Shown in pieces: positions 34,927-41,518 of a stretch of DNA of 63,508 nucleotides. Position numbers and translations under genes: made by a program. Position 1 is the stretch's first letter; the number at the start of each line of letters is the position of its first letter. Under the pieces are notes generated by a model, which saw nothing but the letters and a program-made list of their open reading frames with translations, searched no databases and was not told the DNA's origin. Source of the stretch: Fibrobacter sp. (lineage in GTDB: Bacteria; Fibrobacterota; Fibrobacteria; Fibrobacterales; Fibrobacteraceae); NCBI GenBank assembly GCA_017642335.1, contig JAGCPF010000036.1, forward strand, positions 1 to 63,508, read 5' to 3'.

Positions 34927-35646
34927 TTAAACTTCTATGTCCGTCTTCTCGAATGTGATGACCATGCTCATTCCCGAGCCTGGCAGGAATGTGGAAGTTG
35001 AAGAAGTGGGGCAGATGATTATTTGGGTCTCGTAAAGTACGGAATCTCCCGGTGCATGGCCTTGGCATGGGTTGGGGGTGTATGGGCCCCAGCCGTTGTA
35101 GCTGGACGAACTTGCCGGTGTGCTGCTTGACGATGGCACGACAGACGAACTGGCGGGTTGCGGTATGCTGCTGGAAGATTCGGACGCAGCCGCCGAAGTG
35201 TCGGGCTTGGCTGCGGTACTGCTGGATTCCGCGGCGGCCGACAGTGCCTCCATCACCGAACTGCTGATGGGTTCGTGGCTTGGCGGAATGTCGATCACTT
35301 GGCTGGAACTGCTTTGTTGCTTTTCGGTCTGTTCGGAGTTGTTCTGCGTCGCTTCTTTCTGTTCCGAACTGCTTTGCGGTGCACCTGTTTGCTCGGCGCT
35401 GTCCTGCTTCGTTTCTGCAGGGGCTGAAGAGTCGGAGGCTGCCTTGTCGCTGCTTGAACTGGGCTGGGACTCTTCGGAAGATGAGGCTGGCGTCGGATCG
35501 GAATTGGCCGATGAACTGGCCGATGAACTGTCGTCACAGGCGTTCAGCGTAAATGCTGCCATCATGCCGAGTGACGCGGCAAGTGCGCTCTTGGCGGCGA
35601 TGGAGAACTGCTTTGTTCCTGTGATTTTTTTCTTTTCAATATTCAT
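34927..35646 (-). CDS. Ser-rich array lipoprotein 2
   Basis: A 239-aa paralogue: MNIEKKKITG start, lipobox LNAC at Cys37, a Ser/Gln/Glu linker with QSSSEQ-type repeats, the motif IPPSHEPISSSVMEALSA, a Ser/Pro linker, and a C-terminal region with CQGHAPGDSVLYETQIIICP and the ending SMVITFEKTDIEV. Two cysteines bracket the C-terminal strand-like segment. It starts 34 bases downstream of lipoprotein 3 and ends 19 bases before lipoprotein 1, consistent with a single operon. Function unknown beyond envelope location. Confidence 0.82.
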   Translation of the reverse strand: MNIEKKKITGTKQFSIAAKSALAASLGMMAAFTLNACDDSSSASSSANSDPTPASSSEESQPSSSSDKAASDSSAPAETKQDSAEQTGAPQSSSEQKEATQNNSEQTEKQQSSSSQVIDIPPSHEPISSSVMEALSAAAESSSTAAKPDTSAAASESSSSIPQPASSSVVPSSSSTPASSSSYNGWGPYTPNPCQGHAPGDSVLYETQIIICPTSSTSTFLPGSGMSMVITFEKTDIEV

Positions 35647-35680
35647 TTTTCAGCCTTCCGGAGTTTTTTCGAAAAATTTT

Positions 35681-36400
35681 CTAGACCTCGATGTCGTCGC
35701 GTTCAAAGGTGGTGACCATGCTGCCCATCCCTCCGCCGATGCCATCGGGGCAGAGGTACACTTGGCTGCCAATGTCTACGGAAGAGCCTCTAGGAAGCCC
35801 GTCGCACGCGTCGTAGATGTCCCAGATGGAGGGTTGGCTGGACGAACTTGCTGGGTTGACGGATTCGCTCGAAGATTCCGGTTGTACGGTTTCGCTTGAA
35901 GATTCCGGACCGGCTGCGGAACTGGCTGGGTCGGCCGAGGAACTTGTTGTCGAGTCTGTAGCGCTGGTAGGGGCTGCGGAGGAACTGCTTGCTTCTGCGG
36001 CAGCCGAAAGCGCTTCCATGACCGAGCTGCTGATGGGCTCGTGGCTCAGGGGAATGTCGACGACTACTTGGCTGGAACTGCTTGCTTGGGATTGCTGCTG
36101 GCTGGATGTCTTGGACGCTTGCTCCTGGCTCGAACTGGCTGGCGTTTGTTCTTGGCTTGTTGCATCGGAGGCGCTTTCACTGCTTGATGGTGTTGCATCG
36201 TCGATGCTGCTGGTGGGAGCTGTGGCGTCGCTGGATTTCGGGCCGGTTGTCTGGTTCGAGTTGTTGTCAGATGCCGAGGAACTGTCGTCGCAGGCATTCA
36301 GCGAAAATACCGCCGCCATACCGAGAACGGTGGCGATGGCGCTCTTTTTGGCGAACGAAACGATTGTGCTGTCCTTGACTTTCTTTTTCTCGATTTTCAT
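35681..36400 (-). CDS. Ser-rich array lipoprotein 3
   Basis: A 239-aa paralogue: MKIEKKKVKD start, lipobox LNAC at Cys37, Ser/Thr/Gln linker, motif IPLSHEPISSSVMEALSA, long Ser/Ala/Glu linker, C-terminal CDGLPRGSSVDIGSQVYLCP and ending SMVTTFERDDIEV. Very similar to lipoprotein 4 in both linkers (shared NNSNQTTGP segment), indicating recent duplication. Gaps of 16 and 34 bases to its neighbours support operon structure. Confidence 0.82.
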   Translation of the reverse strand: MKIEKKKVKDSTIVSFAKKSAIATVLGMAAVFSLNACDDSSSASDNNSNQTTGPKSSDATAPTSSIDDATPSSSESASDATSQEQTPASSSQEQASKTSSQQQSQASSSSQVVVDIPLSHEPISSSVMEALSAAAEASSSSAAPTSATDSTTSSSADPASSAAGPESSSETVQPESSSESVNPASSSSQPSIWDIYDACDGLPRGSSVDIGSQVYLCPDGIGGGMGSMVTTFERDDIEV

Positions 36401-36416
36401 TTTTCACTTTCCCAAA

Positions 36417-37109
36417 TTAAACTTCCGCATCTGTTCTTTCAAAGGTCGAAATCATGCTGAACATCATTCCGCCGCCGGTATCAGGACAGAGGTACACCTG
36501 GCCGCCAATGTCTACGGGAGAGCCTCCTGGTTTGCCTTGGCAAGCGTCCTGGATTTCCCGGATGGAGGGCTCACTGGACGACGAACTTGCTGGCTCGACA
36601 GTTTCGCTCGAGGATGCCGGACCAGCTGCGGAACTGGTTGTGTCGGCCGAGGAACTTGTTGGCGATTCTGTTGCGCTGGCTGGGGCTGCTGCAGAGCTAC
36701 TGGATTCTGCGGCTGCCGATAGCGCTTCCATGACCGAACTGCTGATGGGTTCATGGCTCAGGGGAATGTCAACAACCTTGCTGGAACTGCTTGCTTGAGA
36801 TTGCTGCTGGCTGGATGTCTCGGACGCTTGTTCCTGGCTCGAACTGGCAGGCGCTTTTTCTTGGCTCGCTGCATCGGAGACGCTTTCGCTGCTTGCGGGA
36901 GTAGCCTCGTCGGCGCTGCTTGCGGGAGCGGTCGCGTCGCTGGATTCCGGGCCGGTTGTCTGGTTCGAGTTGTTGTCAGATGCCGAGGAGCTGTCGTCGC
37001 AGGCGTTCAGCGTTAAGGCGCCTAACATGCCGAGCGTCGCCGCAAGCGTACTCTTGGCTGCCAATGAAATGAACTTGATGCCTGTGATTTTCTTCTTTTC
37101 GATTTTCAT
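36417..37109 (-). CDS. Ser-rich array lipoprotein 4
   Basis: A 230-aa paralogue: MKIEKKKITG start, lipobox LNAC at Cys37, linker nearly identical to lipoprotein 3, motif IPLSHEPISSSVMEALSA, C-terminal CQGKPGGSPVDIGGQVYLCP and ending SMISTFERTDAEV. The C-terminal domain differs from lipoprotein 3 mainly in charge and Gly content. It lies 64 bases downstream of lipoprotein 5, the widest gap in the array, which also contains a family C palindrome variant at 37141. Confidence 0.82.
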   Translation of the reverse strand: MKIEKKKITGIKFISLAAKSTLAATLGMLGALTLNACDDSSSASDNNSNQTTGPESSDATAPASSADEATPASSESVSDAASQEKAPASSSQEQASETSSQQQSQASSSSKVVDIPLSHEPISSSVMEALSAAAESSSSAAAPASATESPTSSSADTTSSAAGPASSSETVEPASSSSSEPSIREIQDACQGKPGGSPVDIGGQVYLCPDTGGGMMFSMISTFERTDAEV

Positions 37110-37173
37110 TTTTTTTCTCTATCTTCACGTTTCCGTGATGCTCTGAGCTTGTCGAATGGAGTGGGAATCACCT

Positions 37174-37851
37174 TTAAGCTTCCACGTCAGTCCTCTCGAA
37201 GGTGGTGACCATGCTGAACGAGAATCCGTCCATATTTTGGCTTGAATTTGGTTGGGGGCATGTGATTAATTGGACGCCGAATTCAGTTTGGTATTCTACA
37301 GTGGTGCCGTCCGGAACGCATTTGCAGGGGTCGGTTGAAGGAAACATTGGCGGGCATGTTGTGTCCGTTTCGGGGCCGTCTCCGAATTTGATATGGCTTG
37401 AGGAAGAGTTTGTCGGAGGGGTTGACGAACTGCTGGATTCCGCGGCAGCCGATAGCGCTTCCATGACCGAACTGCTGATGGGTTCGTGGCTCAGGGGAAT
37501 GTCGACGACCACCTGGCTGGAGCTGCTTTGCTTCGTTTCGGTCTGTTCTTGGCCGCTTTGCTGTGCGCCCGTTTGCTCGGCGCTATTCTGCTGCGCTTCA
37601 GATTGTTCGGAACTGCTTTGTTGCGTTTCCGCCTGGTTTGATGATTCGGGAGAGGAACTGTCGCTTTTGGGTGCCTGAATTTCGTTGGAAGAAGAACTGT
37701 TTTCGTCGATTGCGTCAGATATTTCTCCCACGGGGCCTCCGCAGGCGATGAACGTTGCCGCGGTAGTCATTCCGAGCATCACGCCCATGGCGCTCTTGGC
37801 CGCAACAGAAAGCGGCTTTGCTTCGGTAACCTTTCTTTTTTCGATTTTCAT
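37174..37851 (-). CDS. Ser-rich array lipoprotein 5 (first gene of the operon)
   Basis: A 225-aa, most divergent paralogue: MKIEKRKVTE start chosen at 37851 because GGGGGTT lies just upstream; a longer in-frame extension has no support. The lipobox is FIAC (Cys37). Ser/Gln/Glu linker with SEQSEAQQ-type repeats, motif IPLSHEPISSSVMEALSA, C-terminal segment with four cysteines (TCPPMFPSTDPCKC... ITCP) and ending SMVTTFERTDVEA. The AT-rich region 37852-37945 upstream must hold the operon promoter. Confidence 0.82.
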   Translation of the reverse strand: MKIEKRKVTEAKPLSVAAKSAMGVMLGMTTAATFIACGGPVGEISDAIDENSSSSNEIQAPKSDSSSPESSNQAETQQSSSEQSEAQQNSAEQTGAQQSGQEQTETKQSSSSQVVVDIPLSHEPISSSVMEALSAAAESSSSSTPPTNSSSSHIKFGDGPETDTTCPPMFPSTDPCKCVPDGTTVEYQTEFGVQLITCPQPNSSQNMDGFSFSMVTTFERTDVEA

Positions 37852-37949
37852 CGCAACCCCCGATATATATGTAAAATAAATGTTTTTACGAAATTTCGCT
37901 ATAAAAAAAGAGTATATGCCCCAAAAAGTGTTGAGAAAAACAACAACAA

Positions 37950-37976
37950 AGAGGCCAGGGCACAACCCTAGCCTCT
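37950..37976 (-). terminator. Terminator of ilvBN
   Basis: Minus-strand stem AGAGGCTAGGG / CCCTGGCCTCT (one G-U pair) followed by TTTGTTGTTGTTTTT. It separates ilvN from the lipoprotein operon. Confidence 0.8.
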
Positions 37977-37994
37977 TTATATGATACAACTCAA

Positions 37995-38058
37995 AGCTCG
38001 TAGCTCAGAGCTCACAGCTCACTGCTCACTGCTCATAGCTCACTGCTCATAGCTCACA
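37995..38058. repeat. Short tandem repeat of AGCTCAC-type 7-mers
   Basis: About nine imperfect copies of (A/T)GCTCA(C/T/G) in tandem between the ilvN stop codon and the ilvBN terminator. No open frame or spacer structure. Confidence 0.8.
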
Positions 38059-38062
38059 GCTA

Positions 38063-38557
38063 CTACGTCTTGTCTTCGCCGCGGAGCATGATGACCTTGC
38101 CCGTGCGGATGTACTCGACGATTTCGAACTTCTGCAGCAGGCTCTTGAGCGTATCGACCTTCATGCTGTTTCCGGTAATCTGGATGATCATGGAAGTAGC
38201 AGTCATGTCTACGGTATTGGCGTGGAAATGGTCGCACAGCTGCAAAATTTCGGTACGCTGGTCCGGAGTGCAACGCACCTTGATGAGTGCCAGCTCCTTC
38301 TCGACGGCATCCGTACCGGTATGGTCCTTGGCCTGCACCACGTCCACCAGCTTCTCGAGCTGCTTGATGATCTGCATCAAGATTTCGGGATTGCCGTGAG
38401 CGATGATGTTCATGCGGCTGAAGTTGGGGTCCAGGGTGGGGGAGACAACGAGCGAGTCGATGTTGTAGCCACGGCGGGAGAACACGAGGGCGATACGCAC
38501 CAGAACGCCCGGGCGGTTCGCCACCAACAAACTAATAGAATGTGCTATATCTTTCAT
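38063..38557 (-). CDS. ilvN: Acetolactate synthase small (regulatory) subunit
   Basis: A 164-aa regulatory subunit that binds branched-chain amino acids and activates the catalytic subunit. The ACT domain begins at ISLLVANRPGVLVRIALVFSRRGYNIDSL (valine-binding region) and a second ACT-like domain follows (~85-160). The ATG at 38557 has AGGAGG seven bases upstream; the in-frame TTG two codons earlier would leave no spacing. It follows ilvB by 15 bases and is co-transcribed. Length matches the ~160-aa IlvH/IlvN type. Confidence 0.95.
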   Translation of the reverse strand: MKDIAHSISLLVANRPGVLVRIALVFSRRGYNIDSLVVSPTLDPNFSRMNIIAHGNPEILMQIIKQLEKLVDVVQAKDHTGTDAVEKELALIKVRCTPDQRTEILQLCDHFHANTVDMTATSMIIQITGNSMKVDTLKSLLQKFEIVEYIRTGKVIMLRGEDKT

Positions 38558-38572
38558 TTTCAAGTCCTCCTA

Positions 38573-40291
38573 TTACGTCGATCCCGTGGGTTTTTCGAGC
38601 TGGGTCTTGGGCGCTTCCGTGAGCATGGCGGTAAGCGGGGCGCCTGCCGGAATCATCGGGAACACGTTGTCTTCCTTCTCGCATTCGCAGTGGATGAGAA
38701 TCGGGCCGTCCTTGTATTCGAGAGCCTTCTGGATTACGCGTTCGGCGTCGGCGGCGCGCTTGATGCGAAGACCCGGAATGCCGTAAGCTTCGGCGAGCTT
38801 CACGAAGTCGGGGTTACCCATCATGTCGACGCTGGAGTAGCGGTGGTCGTAGAAGAGTTCCTGCCACTGGCGCACCATGCCGAGGTACTTGTTGTCCATC
38901 ACGAAAATCTTGATGGGAAGCTTGTGGATGGCCGCGGTCGCGAGTTCCGCTTCGGTCATCTGGAAACCACCGTCACCGCTGAAACTGAGCACCGGCCAAC
39001 CGGTCTCGTTGCCGAAGGCGGCGCCGATAGCGGCGGGGAAGCCGAAGCCCATCGTGCCTGCGCCACCACTGGAGTGGAGCTGACGCGGATAGTTTATATG
39101 GAAGAACTGGGCAACCCACATCTGGTGCTGGCCCACGTCGGTCGTGACGATGGCCTTGCCGTCGGTAAGCTTGCTTGCAGTCGCAATCACGTGCTGCATG
39201 CGGAGGCCGCCCTGCTTGGGGTAGGTGAGCGGGAAGCGCTTCTTCCAGGTCTGGCAAGTCTTGACCCAGTCGGCGGTATCGAGCTTGTGCACCATCGGGA
39301 GGAGCTGCTCGAGCACGAGCTTGGCGTCGCCGCACATGAACACATCCGGCTGCAGCACCTTGCCTTCTTCGGCGGGGTCGATGTCGATGTGCATCTTGAT
39401 GGCGTCTTTGCAGAACACTTCGAGCTTACCAGTAATGCGGTCGTCCCAGCGGCTGCCGATGGAGAGAATCAGGTCGCAGTCGAGCACGGCCTTGTTGGCG
39501 TACACGGTGCCGTGCATGCCGAGCATGCCGAGCGAAAGCTCGTGATCAGTGGGGAAGGCACCGAGGCCGAGCATGGTGCAGCACACCGGGGCGTTCAGCT
39601 TTTCGGCGAGTTCCTTCACCTGGCGGGAAGCCCCGCTGATCATGGCACCGTGGCCCACGAGCAACAGCGGCTTCTTGGAATTCTTGAGGTATTCGGCGGC
39701 CTTCTCGACGCTCTCGGTAGAGGCGTACGTCGGGATCTTGTAGCCGGGCAAGTCCATCTGGTCGGTGAACGGGGCAGTGCAGGGGCCTGCGGTCACGTCC
39801 TTCGGAAGGTCGATGAGCACGGGACCCGGACGGCCGCTGCGCGCGATGTGGAAGGCTTCCTTCATGATGCGCGGGAGGTCGTTGGAATCCTTCACCAAGT
39901 AAGAATGCTTGACTGCTGCGAATGTCATGCCGCTCGTGTCGCATTCCTGGAAGGCGTCCTTGCCGAGGTTCGGGGTCGTCGTCTGGGCGGCGAGCACAAC
40001 GATTGGGCTCGAATCCATGAGGGCGGTGTAGATGCCGGTGAACGTGTTGGTTGCGCCGGGGCCCGAAGTCACGAGGGCGACGCCGACCTTGCCGGTCTGG
40101 CGGGCGTAGCCGTCGGCCATGTGGGTTGCACCCTGTTCGTGGCGGGAGAGGACTACTTTAATATTGGAATCGAGAATCGCGTCGAACATCGGGATGGCGG
40201 ATCCACCGGGATAACCGAAGATGGTGTCGATGCCTTCGCGTTTGAGGCATTCGATAATCACTTCGGCACCGCTAAGAGTCTTGTTTGCCAT
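38573..40291 (-). CDS. ilvB: Acetolactate synthase large (catalytic) subunit
   Basis: TPP-, FAD- and Mg-dependent condensation of two pyruvates (or pyruvate and 2-oxobutyrate), first common step of branched-chain amino acid synthesis. The 572-aa protein starts TLSGAEVIIECLKREG, has the catalytic Glu region LSRHEQGATHMADGYAR, the FAD-binding middle domain and the TPP motif GDGGFQMTEAELATA...MDNKYLGMVRQWQ. It is the first gene of ilvBN. No leader peptide was seen upstream, in contrast to leuA. Confidence 0.96.
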   Translation of the reverse strand: MANKTLSGAEVIIECLKREGIDTIFGYPGGSAIPMFDAILDSNIKVVLSRHEQGATHMADGYARQTGKVGVALVTSGPGATNTFTGIYTALMDSSPIVVLAAQTTTPNLGKDAFQECDTSGMTFAAVKHSYLVKDSNDLPRIMKEAFHIARSGRPGPVLIDLPKDVTAGPCTAPFTDQMDLPGYKIPTYASTESVEKAAEYLKNSKKPLLLVGHGAMISGASRQVKELAEKLNAPVCCTMLGLGAFPTDHELSLGMLGMHGTVYANKAVLDCDLILSIGSRWDDRITGKLEVFCKDAIKMHIDIDPAEEGKVLQPDVFMCGDAKLVLEQLLPMVHKLDTADWVKTCQTWKKRFPLTYPKQGGLRMQHVIATASKLTDGKAIVTTDVGQHQMWVAQFFHINYPRQLHSSGGAGTMGFGFPAAIGAAFGNETGWPVLSFSGDGGFQMTEAELATAAIHKLPIKIFVMDNKYLGMVRQWQELFYDHRYSSVDMMGNPDFVKLAEAYGIPGLRIKRAADAERVIQKALEYKDGPILIHCECEKEDNVFPMIPAGAPLTAMLTEAPKTQLEKPTGST

Positions 40292-40701
40292 AAGTTTTCC
40301 TGTTTTCTTTTGAGTTTTTTTAGACTTTGAAGCCTTTGTTTCGTTTTATGGAGGAAAATATAACAACTTTTTTGCGCTATGGCTATGATTTTTGAAAATT
40401 GTTGCAAAAAATGTTTGATTTTTAAAATTTTTAGTGGTTTATTTTGCTGTGTTTTTGAAAAATTATGGTTTAAAATTCGAAATATTGTGAAATTTTGAAT
40501 TTGCTTTTTGAAATTTTGACTTGTTTTGACTTAATTTTTTGATTGATACTAGTTTTCTTAATTGAAAATTGCTTTTGGTAAGGTTTTATTGCCGTCTCGG
40601 GACGTTTTTCTTGTTAGGTGAATAAAAAAATTTTTTTATTGAATAAAAATGCTTCTAAAAACGTCTATAGAGTTAGGGCATTTTATCAAAATGAGGGAAA
40701 A
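40292..40701. other. AT-rich 410-base intergenic region between ilvB and radC
   Basis: Very AT-rich, with many T and A runs and no credible ORF, hairpin terminator or repeat. It should hold the divergent promoters of ilvBN (left) and radC (right). The in-frame upstream extension of radC (40618-40701) lacks a ribosome site. Confidence 0.6.
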
Positions 40702-41379
40702 ATGTACGAACTTTTGCCATACGGGAATGCGGAACCCTTAAAACCGCGCGAAAAAATCGAAAAACTGGGTGCATCGTCGTTGTCGACGGAAGAACTCCTG
40801 GCCCTGATTCTAGGGAGCGGGAATCGGGAATGCGATGTTTTTGAGCTTTCAAGGCATATTGCCGATTATCTTTCGAACACGACCAGCGTTCCGTCCTTGT
40901 CCAGTTTGCGGAAAATCCATGGGCTAGGGCGCGTAAAGTCTACGCAGGTACTCGCTTGCCTGGAATTGTCCAGCCGTTACATCCTGAGCGACAAGGCCAT
41001 CGCGGTTCGGTCGCCGGAGGACCTTATTGGCCGGTTGGCTTTCCTCAAGTTCGAGCAGCAGGAACACCTCGTTGCCGTTTCGCTGAATGCGGCGAACAAG
41101 ATCATCAACGTGAAGGAGCTGACGACAGGCCTCGTGAACCAGACCCCCGTCCACCCTAGGGAGGCGTTTTCGGAAGCCGTGAAGGACCGTGCGGTTTCGG
41201 TAATTTTCGCCCACAACCACCCCTCGGGGTCGACCGAGCCGAGTGACGAGGACTTCGCCATCACCAGGGTGCTCTGTGCTGCCGGACGCGTACTTCAGAT
41301 CCCGGTTCTGGACCACATTATAATAGGGAGGTCCGGTTTTACGAGCATTCGGAGGGGGTGTCCTGAGATTTTCGATTGA
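40702..41379 (+). CDS. radC: RadC/JAB-domain protein
   Basis: A 225-aa RadC-family protein: N-terminal PREKIEKLGASSLSTEELLALILGSG, a helix-hairpin-helix (LRKIHGLGRVKSTQVLA), and a C-terminal MPN/JAB domain with the metal-site motif FAHNHPSGSTEPSDED. Despite the name, a DNA-repair role is doubtful for the family; a metallo-isopeptidase-like or DNA-linked function is possible. The start at 40702 (GAGGGAAAA upstream) is preferred over a TTG-like extension. It stands alone before the OmpA-like gene. Confidence 0.92.
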   Translation: MYELLPYGNAEPLKPREKIEKLGASSLSTEELLALILGSGNRECDVFELSRHIADYLSNTTSVPSLSSLRKIHGLGRVKSTQVLACLELSSRYILSDKAIAVRSPEDLIGRLAFLKFEQQEHLVAVSLNAANKIINVKELTTGLVNQTPVHPREAFSEAVKDRAVSVIFAHNHPSGSTEPSDEDFAITRVLCAAGRVLQIPVLDHIIIGRSGFTSIRRGCPEIFD

Positions 41380-41518
41380 TTTATGGAAAAATTGTCTATG
41401 AAAAATGACCTTTTTTGTAAAAAAAAGAAAAGAATGAAAATAAAAAGACTATATTTTGCTTAGCAATTTATCGGGAGAACCTGTTTTTTAGGTTTTTTCT
41501 CACACTTAAGGAGACGCT

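Noticed and set aside
34237..37678. Several plus-strand frames of 100-300 codons over the lipoprotein array
   Set aside because: They are antisense to Ser-rich repeats (giving Leu/Ala/Glu-rich strings) and lack signals; the minus-strand genes have consistent starts, lipoboxes and endings.
37995..38058. CRISPR array
   Set aside because: Units are 7 bases without unique spacers; no cas genes in the window. No other array-like structure was seen.
38222..40330. 702-codon plus-strand frame over ilvBN
   Set aside because: Antisense frame; ilvB and ilvN motifs on the minus strand are complete.
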